15,166 nucleotides of DNA, taken from JAMOAW01 sp039908535. GTDB lineage: Bacteria > Pseudomonadota > Magnetococcia > Magnetococcales > JADFZT01. The notes under the pieces are model-generated. The model did no database searches. It was not told the origin of the DNA and saw nothing but the letters and a program-made list of their open reading frames with translations. Of this stretch, positions 6,758 through 14,700 are shown one piece after another. The stretch covers positions 1 to 15,166 of the forward strand of contig JAMOAW010000068.1 of assembly GCA_039908535.1 (NCBI GenBank), read 5' to 3'. Each line of letters opens with the position of its first letter. The first letter of the stretch is position 1. A program made the translations under genes and the position numbers.

Positions 6758-7765
6758 ATTCCAATCGCCTCAATTGGCGGAGAGGGTCGACCCCTGGCTG
6801 TAAAAATCGACTTCGCCCCGGAAAATTGTTTCAATCGCCTCAATTGGCGGAGAGGGTCGACCCTGCTTTAATACCTGAATATCTCAACCAAAGAGTTTCA
6901 ATCGCCTCAATTGGCGGAGAGGGTCGACCCCCATAAAATCCTTGCAATGGTCAGGGGACGAGGGTTTCAATCGCCTCAATTGGCGGAGAGGGTCGACCCA
7001 GCGAAAAACCGCTTCCTGCCTGGGTTGTGCCAAGGTTTCAATCGCCTCAATTGGCGGAGAGGGTCGACCCCGGCAAAATGATTAACCACGCGCCGGTTTC
7101 CCCGTTTCAATCGCCTCAATTGGCGGAGAGGGTCGATCCCAACTGTAGTTTCTGGGAGGGAAGCAATTTTAAGTTTCAATCGCCTCAATTGGCGGAGAGG
7201 GTCGACCCCGAAAGAGACACTGTTGTTCTCGGATGAACCGGTTTCAATCGCCTCAATTGGCGGAGAGGGTCGACCCAGGCACTGGCTAAGGCTTGGCAGG
7301 ATTTTCCTGTTTCAATCGCCTCAATTGGCGGAGAGGGTCGACCCTTTTTGGGGTTGAAATTTGGCCAGACGCTGAGTGGTTTCAATCGCCTCAATTGGCG
7401 GAGAGGGTCGACCCGGAACAGAGTGGCATTTCATCGTCGCCGAGTTGGGTTTCAATCGCCTCAATTGGCGGAGAGGGTCGACCCTTCCCAAAAGAATGAT
7501 GAAACGGCCTCAGGACAAGGTTTCAATCGCCTCAATTGGCGGAGAGGGTCGACCCCTCGAAGATGTAAAATCGACTTACGATGACAGTTTCAATCGCCTC
7601 AATTGGCGGAGAGGGTCGACCCTGAGTGACTACGCCAAGCAGTTGCTCTGTTCGCCGTTTCAATCGCCTCAATTGGCGGAGAGGGTCGACCCCGATTATC
7701 AGGAGAAAAAGCTCCCAAAAGCGATTAGTTTCAATCGCCTCAATTGGCGGAGAGGGTCGACCCTG

Positions 7766-7951
7766 ACCTGTGGATAACTTTTTGCATATATTTCATAGGA
7801 ATGCAAGTATTTTTTTTATTCGAAAAAATCGTCAAAAAAGTTAGCATTTTCATAGAAATTATCATATTTTTGACATTAAAAATTAAATGATATCTTTCAA
7901 TAAGTTTCGCCATTTTTTGTAGCGATTAATGCGAAAAAGTTATCCACAGGT
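7766..7951. repeat. Inverted repeat with two perfect DnaA boxes around an AT-rich core
   Basis: The left arm (7766-7787: ACCTGTGGATAACTTTTT plus GCAT) is the reverse complement of the right arm (7929-7951) apart from one extra base. Each arm holds TTATCCACA, the ideal DnaA box: - strand at 7777-7769 and + strand at 7940-7948, facing each other across about 160 bases of very AT-rich DNA. The left arm begins two bases from the first CRISPR repeat. Confidence 0.85.
7806..7835 (-). promoter_or_regulatory. Possible array promoter
   Basis: On the - strand TTGACG (7835-7830) is followed after 18 bases by AATACT (7811-7806). The -35 is a near match to TTGACA and the -10 matches 4 of 6. Transcription would start near 7799, about 35 bases before the first repeat, the right distance for a CRISPR promoter. 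AT-rich DNA yields such matches by chance. Confidence 0.35.
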
Positions 7952-8006
7952 GGTGTGCTGTTTCAGTGTAAGGCCATTCATCACCAATCCATGTTTGCAA
8001 ATCAAC

Positions 8007-8032
8007 GACAATATTGCTTACCCAATATTGTC
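8007..8032. repeat. Ten-base-pair hairpin in the leader-cmr6 interval
   Basis: GACAATATTG (8007-8016) pairs perfectly with CAATATTGTC (8023-8032) around a 6-base loop. There is no adjacent T tract on the - strand; a run of seven T follows 13 bases later on the + strand. It may be a regulator site or a boundary of the leader. Its role is unknown. Confidence 0.5.
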
Positions 8033-8093
8033 AATTCTAAGCTACTTTTTTTAGTTTGCCCCAGGAGTTGGTGGTTTCTCCTTTTTTGTGCAA

Positions 8094-8165
8094 TCGGATC
8101 GATTGACCAATGAAATCAATAGGCTTTGGTAACGATCCCAAAAAATTTCCAAATATTTATAAATA
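8094..8165 (+). pseudogene. Remnant of the 3' end of the small exported-protein gene
   Basis: CGGATCGATTGACC, then ATGAAATCAATA, GGCTTTGGTAACGA and AAATTTCC follow the same order as the 3' end of the intact gene at about 5507-5616. An internal stretch of about 45 bases is missing and several substitutions are present. No signal peptide region remains. It is the counterpart of the cmr6 fragment: on the left the exported gene is whole and cmr6 broken, here the reverse. Confidence 0.7.
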
Positions 8166-8183
8166 AATGGAAATCGGTTTTCC

Positions 8184-8222
8184 GTCTTTAGAAAATCGTT
8201 TTAAAAAAACGAAACTGAAGAC
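8184..8222. terminator. Terminator-like hairpin downstream of cmr6
   Basis: GTCTTTAG (8184-8191) pairs with CTGAAGAC (8215-8222) with one wobble, and CGTTTT/AAAACG pairs inside the loop, as in the left copy. It lies about 30 bases past the cmr6 stop, so it may end the cmr operon transcript before the array leader. The outer pairs of the left copy have been lost, so it should be weaker. Confidence 0.4.
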
Positions 8223-8253
8223 AGCACCACCCAAGGGGGTGACTTTCATATCC

Positions 8254-9090
8254 TTACAGGGAGAGGGGACCCCTCGGTGTTTGATATCCATAACCTGAGG
8301 AACTCTTTCCGCCGATGCCTAAAAGATCCAACCCTTTTTCCAACAGCTGCGCCACCCTAGTGATATTATCTTTGGATCGACTGACAGATCCAAAACGAAA
8401 CATAAAATCGCTCCCCTGATCCACAACCAAAAAAAAGACCGGAATCGGATTCTCACGCTCAACTGGTTCGGTTATCTGGTTGGCATAATAACGAGAATGG
8501 TGACAATTAATGATATCCACCCGCAATGTTGGCCAGCTATTTGGATAAGCATCAAAAAATAACAGGTCTCCCCTTCCAGGAGAGGATATCTCTGGAATAA
8601 TTTCTTCTGGACCAAACAACTCTTCCACCAAATCGTCCCCTATCTCCTCTAAAAGAGCCATTCTCCGACACATCCCCTTTATGGCCGACCCGCTGACAAA
8701 AGGAACCCCAATCAACGGATCAAAGGTAAATCCGTTTTCAATAGGGTGAGAATTACCCATACCCAGAACCATGCGCCAACTCACAGTAAACAATTGTTTT
8801 GCAATGCCCCTCGCCAAAGCCACCCGATCCATGCGCCGATTATAAGCGTGTAAAAGTGCGGCAACGGGATGATTTTTTTTACGATCATTGTAACGATCGG
8901 TAAATGCAGTTAACGATTGCAAAAGTTTGCTGGTTCTGCCACCCAAGCCCCTGTTGCCTTCCCAAATGGCCAAATAACGATCAAAAACCAAACCCGCATG
9001 CGCCTGCTCTGGCAAAGGAAATTTATAAGAAGCCTTTTCTATCACTTCTGCTCCAGGCACAATCGGAACAACCGTGGGATAGGTGATCAT
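8254..9090 (-). CDS. cmr6: Type III-B CRISPR RAMP protein Cmr6 (Cas7 group)
   Basis: 278 residues, a normal length for Cmr6. In the family this Cas7-like subunit caps one end of the Cmr filament near the crRNA 3' part. Recognisable features: VLGMGNSHPIENGFTFDPLI, then GVPFVSGSAIKGMCRR, the usual Cmr6 core around residues 110-150; LLFFDAYP near residue 180; and the glycine-rich loop GIGGKSSSGYG near residues 258-268 close to the C-terminus. It is the last gene of the operon: its ATG lies one base after the cmr5 stop, with AAGGAG contained in the end of cmr5. A second, broken copy of its 3' end lies at 5769-5960 beyond the array. Confidence 0.93.
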   Translation of the reverse strand: MITYPTVVPIVPGAEVIEKASYKFPLPEQAHAGLVFDRYLAIWEGNRGLGGRTSKLLQSLTAFTDRYNDRKKNHPVAALLHAYNRRMDRVALARGIAKQLFTVSWRMVLGMGNSHPIENGFTFDPLIGVPFVSGSAIKGMCRRMALLEEIGDDLVEELFGPEEIIPEISSPGRGDLLFFDAYPNSWPTLRVDIINCHHSRYYANQITEPVERENPIPVFFLVVDQGSDFMFRFGSVSRSKDNITRVAQLLEKGLDLLGIGGKSSSGYGYQTPRGPLSL

Positions 9091-9091
9091 C

Positions 9092-9511
9092 TTACGTCTC
9101 CTTCTTATTTAAAGCATCTGCCAACAATTTAAGGTGCCACAGCATTACGATGGCTTCACGCTGCAGAGCAAGATAGACAGAACGTTCTGCACCAATGATC
9201 TCCGAGAGAAACTTACGACCATCAACGGACTCATTTTTTCCCTTGCCAAGCTCAACAGCCAATGGACGACCCGGCATTTTTATCATCAACCAATGGACGA
9301 TAAAATTGAGAATACGCTGATGATAATATTTGTTTTGATGAAGAAGCGTTGCCACCACCACAGTCAACCCCTGAATACGCACATCCAACGGTAATTTTTT
9401 GACCAAATTCAGGGCATCTCCCCCCCAAGTCGTCCCCTGCCACTCCTGAACTTCCTGTAGGGCTGCCTGTGCTCGCAAATGGCGCAAGTCATACTCTTTT
9501 TCACTACTCAC
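9092..9511 (-). CDS. cmr5: Type III-B CRISPR small subunit Cmr5 (Cas11 group)
   Basis: 139 residues, alpha-helical and charged, the size expected for Cmr5, which lines the target-RNA side of the Cmr complex. RHLRAQAALQEVQEW near the N-terminus, KKLPLDVRIQGLTVVVATLL (38-57) and LALQREAIVMLWHLKLLADA at the C-terminus match the Cmr5 pattern (LP..I...GL...A.L, then a final helix ending in a W-L-K-A-like segment). The start codon is GTG at 9511, preceded by GAGGAG about 8 bases upstream, and overlaps the cmr4 stop as GTGA. Position between cmr4 and cmr6 supports the call more than sequence, which is variable in this family. Confidence 0.9.
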   Translation of the reverse strand: MSSEKEYDLRHLRAQAALQEVQEWQGTTWGGDALNLVKKLPLDVRIQGLTVVVATLLHQNKYYHQRILNFIVHWLMIKMPGRPLAVELGKGKNESVDGRKFLSEIIGAERSVYLALQREAIVMLWHLKLLADALNKKET

Positions 9512-10497
9512 GGATTCGACTCCTCAATTTTATGTTCGTATTGAGTCCAAAAACAAATCCCTTGCCCCACGGTCTCATTGCCGCCAATTTGCACCGTTGC
9601 CAATAATGAATGTTGTGCTCGAAAAATTTTCATAGGTGAAGGTTCAACAGAAGCGGCAGAAACCTTCTCCGTTTTTTGTGCAGATCTGCTCTGGCGGCGT
9701 TCCCCAACAAAGGAGATAAACAAACAATCCGCAGGCAAATACTCCTCATACCATAAATTGCCCGATTCATCGACCTCGCCAGTAAGAGGGTTTTTCCACT
9801 TATTTGTCGTCTTGCCCTCGGTCAGTTTAATCCGCGCCCGTACAGGGATGGCGCGTTGGATCAAATCTTGGAAATCTCGATCAGAAATCACCACCAAACC
9901 CTTGGCCAATCGCTCCCGGGTCTCTTTTTCCTCCTCAGAAAAAAATAAAGAGAGGCGCGTTCCAAGATATGCCAAATCGGAGGAATCTCTTACCATATTT
10001 TGTTCAAAAACCAAATCCTCTATGACCAACGTTTTTTTCAAAGCCTGGTCCGCGACTAAGGCCACCCCCTCCGGGGTTGGAAAAGACGGTCTCTTCTTTT
10101 GAAAAAAATCAACCCCAAAGGCGCGCAAATCCCGACAAAAACGCTCTAAAATCAATGGACAGGTGACGTGCAAAAAGGGACGATCAAGGGAACGGACCGG
10201 CATGGCAAGCAACCGCCCTTCTGTAAATGACAACGCCCCAGCATGAGAATTTTCATTCTCTTCTTCATTATTCAAGGAGGGACCGAAGAGTTTATCGATA
10301 TTCTCTTGTTTTTGCCCGGTCTGTTCCCAGACTTGTCGGGCCACCCCTTTTAAAACAGTACCAGGAAAAATGGGAAAACCTGTCTCCGCCTCTCGGGCAA
10401 TGGGAAGATCCACCACACCAGTGGTCTGTCCCACGCCGCAATGGGTCGGAGTTAGGGTGTAAATAGCGGTGAGTGTGACATCTGGCCAAATATTCAT
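9508..10497 (-). CDS. cmr4: Type III-B CRISPR backbone and RNase subunit Cmr4 (Cas7 group)
   Basis: 329 residues. Cmr4 forms the repeating backbone on the crRNA and cuts the bound target RNA at 6-base intervals. Diagnostic stretches: HCGVGQTTGVVDLPIARE (19-36), with Asp30 matching the position of the known Cmr4 catalytic aspartate; TGFPIFPGTVLKGVARQVW (39-57); RLLAMPVRSLDRPFLHVTCP (94-113); NLWYEEYLPADCLFISFV; and the glycine-rich IGGNETVGQGI near the C-terminus. The catalytic Asp and the glycine loop are both present, so target RNA cleavage should be intact. The ATG lies 4 bases after the cmr3 stop, with GGAGGT upstream inside cmr3, and its stop overlaps the cmr5 GTG. Confidence 0.95.
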   Translation of the reverse strand: MNIWPDVTLTAIYTLTPTHCGVGQTTGVVDLPIAREAETGFPIFPGTVLKGVARQVWEQTGQKQENIDKLFGPSLNNEEENENSHAGALSFTEGRLLAMPVRSLDRPFLHVTCPLILERFCRDLRAFGVDFFQKKRPSFPTPEGVALVADQALKKTLVIEDLVFEQNMVRDSSDLAYLGTRLSLFFSEEEKETRERLAKGLVVISDRDFQDLIQRAIPVRARIKLTEGKTTNKWKNPLTGEVDESGNLWYEEYLPADCLFISFVGERRQSRSAQKTEKVSAASVEPSPMKIFRAQHSLLATVQIGGNETVGQGICFWTQYEHKIEESNP

Positions 10498-10501
10498 CGT
10501 T

Positions 10502-11728
10502 TTAATTTACCTCCGGTCTTGAAGGACCCATTCCCACCAACGTGTATCCAAAGCCAAAACGAGCTTCCTCCTGTTTTGAGCCAATGATATGGGCATTATG
10601 CAGCATCGACAAAGCCCTCCTGCGACTTATTAAATCGCCCCCCCGCAATTGAAAGAGCCACGCCGAACCCGCAGGAATATAAAGTTTATTGCTTCGACTC
10701 GCCTGACCGTTCATTTGAAAACCACCCAAAGCGATGGGATCACCCGTCATGGCCCCCCGAAATTGCACACGCACATCTTGCGGTAAAACCACATTCAGAC
10801 GAGGTTTAAAAACATCCTCCAACCAAACAGGGGTCAAGGTTAGGAGCCAAAAAAAGGCATCCTCCTCTGTTGTTACCTCTGGCGGGAGATGTTCCCCCTG
10901 CAAAAGTTTAAGCCACTGAGGATGCATCTCTTCAACAGGCTCAAAAGCCACTGCTCGCCCTTTGTGACCAGCGGTTCCAAAACCGGTGGTCAAGGCATCT
11001 TGCGGAATCCGAACGGCCAAATCACCGTCAAGTTCCCCAAAAAAACCACTCTGGTCTGCAAACCGTAACGTCAACAATGAATAGAGCATTCCAGTTTTAA
11101 CCCGCCCATGATCGGCATCAAGAGCGACTCCTGGGCGAGTCTCTTCTTTTACAAAAGGGGGCAAGGGTTTATTCCAATACCCCATATTCCAAGAGCCATT
11201 GCCTTCCCCTGCTAAAGCAAAAAACAAATTTTGCGGTCCAATCCAGCCTCCCAGTGGCCTGCCATTGTGGCGATCAGGACGACCCAATAATAAATAATCT
11301 CGATACGTCTCATTCATATCGGTCAAACTTGAATGGTCGGATGAGGTAAGCCGAGCATGCAAGGGGAGCTCTTTGCTGCCCAAAATAAATTGAGGTGTCG
11401 GAACCCAGGGCACCACCAATAGCTCTTCGGTTTCTTCAGATCGCTCCAGGAGTGCCGGGAGTGGTCCAGACAATTGCCAATCCGCTGGCAAACGGTCTGG
11501 TGTACCGATCAATCTCTCTCGTTCTTCGATGGCTTTTTCGGACCAATCGTCCAAATCCAAAGAAGGATCATGCACCGCCCGCAACAACTGGCTGCGCACC
11601 ATCCCTTGAAAGGCAAATGGCGTGGGTGGAAATAAGGAATGGCCATGATGGGCCTCCCCGGCACTAAAAGAGCGCGGTGGGCCAAAATAGAGCGACTCCA
11701 TCGGTCGCACAAAAAACAACTTTTTCAT
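10502..11728 (-). CDS. cmr3: Type III-B CRISPR protein Cmr3 (Cas5 group)
   Basis: 408 residues. Cmr3 pairs with Cmr2 at the base of the complex and grips the 8-base crRNA handle. The N-terminus (KLFFVRPMESLYFGPPRSFS, then AGEAHHGHSLFPPTPFAFQG) follows the Cmr3 pattern of an early F/P-rich strand, F-x-A-G and SLFPPTPxxxxGMVR. Later stretches RPGVALDADHGRVKTGMLYS and LRFADQSGFFGELDG, and the C-terminal QEEARFGFGYTLVGMG, also fit. The ATG at 11728 overlaps the cmr2 stop (ATGA), and the ribosome site GAGGAGGA lies within the last codons of cmr2, so the two are translationally coupled. The Cas5-like call is from pattern and gene order. Confidence 0.92.
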   Translation of the reverse strand: MKKLFFVRPMESLYFGPPRSFSAGEAHHGHSLFPPTPFAFQGMVRSQLLRAVHDPSLDLDDWSEKAIEERERLIGTPDRLPADWQLSGPLPALLERSEETEELLVVPWVPTPQFILGSKELPLHARLTSSDHSSLTDMNETYRDYLLLGRPDRHNGRPLGGWIGPQNLFFALAGEGNGSWNMGYWNKPLPPFVKEETRPGVALDADHGRVKTGMLYSLLTLRFADQSGFFGELDGDLAVRIPQDALTTGFGTAGHKGRAVAFEPVEEMHPQWLKLLQGEHLPPEVTTEEDAFFWLLTLTPVWLEDVFKPRLNVVLPQDVRVQFRGAMTGDPIALGGFQMNGQASRSNKLYIPAGSAWLFQLRGGDLISRRRALSMLHNAHIIGSKQEEARFGFGYTLVGMGPSRPEVN

Positions 11729-14700
11729 TCCTCCTCCTCTCCACTTTTAGAGGCCAAATTTCGGCACAAAAGCAATCCGTCTACCGCGCGCTCCAGATTT
11801 CCTGCTGCGGCGTAAGAACAAATTCCTCTTTTCCATAAAATATAGACCTCTTCCAACGCCTGTGGACGTTTGCCATCCAGGGCCTTGTTCAGCCCTCCTC
11901 GCAGCAAGGGACCAAAATGCTCTTCCCAAAGAGTCTCTGAAAATTGGCCGGGATCTTGCCCGGTTTTCTTCTCGACCTCACGCCAGAGAGTTTGAATAAA
12001 CAAGTTAAATTCCCGCAACTTATAGGGCAGACGCCCCGGTAAATTATTCTCTCTAAATTCCTTTATCACCGTCCGTATCAATTGATGGGCAGAAGGGGGC
12101 TGACCCCTTTCACTCCAGGGCATCACGAACCTGGTTTTTACCCCATTACGGGAGGCATGTCCCACCGCCAGAGAACGCCGCCCAGAGGTTCCCTTGGCCA
12201 AATCTTTGAGCAACACCTCTGACTCCCGCAAAAGAACCGAAAGAGAGGTCTTGAAATGACCAATGGCAATCCCCGCCGAGAGACTTTGAAAACCACCCAA
12301 CATGGGTAACAAATGGCCATCAATGGGAACAGAGCCGACAAAGCCCCCGGCATCAGCACCCAACACATGCGGCTCCAATAGATGAATATTTTTGATTGGC
12401 AAATGGATAGGTATATCGCCCTCCATTTTGGGAATGATAAAGCGGCTTCGATCAACCTGTTCATCCTTTTCCCAAAAATATGGCTTTGAATATCCTTTCA
12501 ATCGCCAATCCCACGGCTGGTTGGTGGGCTGCGTGTCGATCAACCAAGGGGCAGAAAAGAGTTGTTGCAACCGAGCAGCCAAGTCAATGGCCTCGTCCGC
12601 AGGAGCCAAACAGAGCACATCATCCCCGCCGGCATAAACCAACCGACCAGAAAACTCCCTCTCCACCACCCAAGGAACGATGCGATGGCTAAATTCAGCC
12701 AAGGCCCTGCTGATGAAAGCGTGCAACGAGGGGCCTATAAGACGCGGGGCATCAAGGAGATCTCCCCAACCGGCCTGTAACAAATGAGGATGTTGTTCGA
12801 TTTGTCGCACAGCCTCGGGATGCAGCACATCCCGCCAACGCGCCCCAACGCGATCGGCCTCCCCCAAAAGCAGCCGACTGATGGCATCTCCATCCATGCG
12901 AATGACCGCCAAGCGTGTGGACGGATCTGCTATATCCAGTTTGCTGGCCTCTGAGCGTAAATCTTTAACGGCTTGTTTTAAAAGGTTATATTTAATTTTT
13001 TCTTCGTCGGTTGTCCCCTGTTTTTGTCTTCTCCCCTCAATGGCTTCTGGGAACAGAGAAAGTTGGGTATCGATCATTAAAAAGGCGTTTCCAATATTAC
13101 TTGTCTGCAATTGAGCGGCGGATAGACGAAAAAGTGCTCGAGGAAAATTGGTGCGTGGCAGGTTTAACTCTTTAAAAAGTGCTACCACCCGCGCCAATTT
13201 TGGTTCCAATTCTTTAGTTGTCACAACCTTGATCAAAAAATTTTGTGCAGCCAGCGTTGCCGTAGAGGGAAAAGGCACCCGCACTTCATCCCCTGAATCC
13301 ACGATGGCATTATAATCCGAACTAGGCCCAGCCCAAGAGGGGTTCAAGGCGGTCAGCTTTTTATTGATCTTATCGTTGCCAGCCTCGACCAAAAAACGTT
13401 TCATGGTGCAAATGGCACACAACCGTTCTGCCCCTGTTTGGTCTGGGTCTAAAATTGCAATTTTCCAAAATTGGCGGGCCTGTCTTCTCAGTCCATCCAC
13501 ACCGCTTGCCGAACCGTTACTCAACGCCTGGCGTTGCCCGCAAAGGGTACATTTTTCGCCGCCCTCCTCTAAATGCAGCACATAAGGGGTGGCGTTTTTG
13601 CGCAGGGCATGACGCTGCAACAGTTGGTGATGGGTCAGGGCATAATCAAACCCCCGTTCCATTTGATGATAAGCAAGATTGGTATAGGCATGCACCTCTC
13701 TAGCCCACTCATAGCGCGCCCAGCTCTCTTTGTTGACCCAAGGGGCCAAACGATGGCGGCGTTTGGCAATATTTTCCCGATCCATCGCGACCTCTATATT
13801 CGACGATTGTCGAAAGGAGGGATCTTGGCAGGGTAAGGCCCGCTCCCGCAGACTCGCCACATTATTAATATTTTCAAGGCGCGCCCATTCCACTGCAGAC
13901 CAAGTGGTATAAATAGGCATTTTTTCCTGTTGCCGTTGCCATATCTTTTGCCAAGAATTCCCACCCTGCACGTGCCGAGTCAACCAGTCATAGACCACAC
14001 CGGCCAACTCCTTCCATCGTTTTTGGACATTTTCTTGACATTTACGAGCCATCTCCTCCAAAGGACGCAAAAAGGGCTCTTCTGCTCCACCACGAGGAAT
14101 CAAGGCGGTAAAGGCATTGGGCAACAAAGAGGCATAACTGGCCGGATTGGCCCCTGAAGAGAGCCATTCGGCATCCTGACCCAACAGCCAAACATCCACA
14201 CGAGGATTCCCGCGCAAATCAGGATAAACAATACAATCCGGCCCATAATGTTCCACCAGCGGCTCCATGGCACTCCAAACCAAATCGGCCAACAAAAAAG
14301 AACTTATCCACAAATCACGACTGGTACGGGAATCTTGAATAAATTTGCCCACTGGACCAATGGAAAAACGCAACAGCCAAGGCTGCTGAGCTGCAGAAAG
14401 ATTTTTATCCATAAAAGCGAGTGCCGTGACAACCTTTAAATGGTCCCAAATGGAGTGGTCTGGACAACGAGAGTCCGATGGCATTTCACTCCACAGAGCT
14501 TCATTAAGAGAGCTATTTTTTGTTTTATCCAGTAATTCCTCCCGAAACCGACGCCAAATTCGAAAAAAGGCCGCCCGGTCCTGATCGACGTTTCCCCAAT
14601 CCTTTAACTCTTCGCCCAAGAGCTCTGCCACATCTATGGCATCTGCAATGACGGTTTCCTTAATTTCACGTCGACCAGCCTGTTCTCCCGACTCTGCTCC

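Larger units (their letters stand above)
6073..7763 (-). CRISPR. Type III-B CRISPR array, 17 repeats of 36 bases, transcribed on the - strand
   Basis: On the + strand the repeat begins GTTTCAATCGCC and ends GAGGGTCGACCC. Repeats start at 6073, 6140, 6758, 6828, 6895, 6964, 7035, 7104, 7173, 7241, 7309, 7379, 7449, 7520, 7587, 7657 and 7728. There are 15 normal spacers of 31-35 bases, all different. Two repeats deviate: 6758 has two 5' changes at its junction with inserted palindromes, and 7104 has C to T at 7137. The reverse complement contains the palindrome GGGTCGACCC, a CGCC/GGCG stem, and ends ATTGAAAC, the classical type III crRNA handle. Transcription is therefore leftward from the AT-rich leader at 7764, in the same direction as cmr. 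Newest spacers should be near 7728, oldest near 6109. Confidence 0.97.
7764..8093 (-). promoter_or_regulatory. CRISPR leader
   Basis: AT-rich non-coding DNA directly before the leader-proximal repeat (7728-7763) when read on the - strand. Position and composition fit a leader carrying the array promoter and the signals for spacer integration. It contains the inverted repeat with DnaA boxes (7766-7951), a possible promoter (7835-7806) and a hairpin (8007-8032). The segment between about 7950 and 8093 is less AT-rich and otherwise featureless. No open reading frame of note. Confidence 0.75.
8094..8440. repeat. Right copy of the duplication flanking the CRISPR array
   Basis: Same order and orientation as 5507-5960: exported-gene tail, hairpin, then cmr6 3' end. 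In this copy the cmr6 part continues into the full gene. Similarity is clear to about 8395 and fades by about 8440. Confidence 0.7.

Noticed and set aside
6393..7777. Open reading frames on both strands through the CRISPR array and palindromic island (for example peptides repeating NRLNWRRGST)
   Set aside because: They are translations of the repeats themselves and change with every spacer length; none has a ribosome site or a protein-like sequence outside the repeats.
7766..7951. The chromosomal replication origin
   Set aside because: Only two DnaA boxes are present and no dnaA, dnaN, gidA or similar origin-linked gene is nearby; the sites are reported as an unusual leader feature instead.
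9578..10102. 174-residue + strand frame opposite cmr4
   Set aside because: Antisense shadow of cmr4, with no recognisable features or ribosome site.
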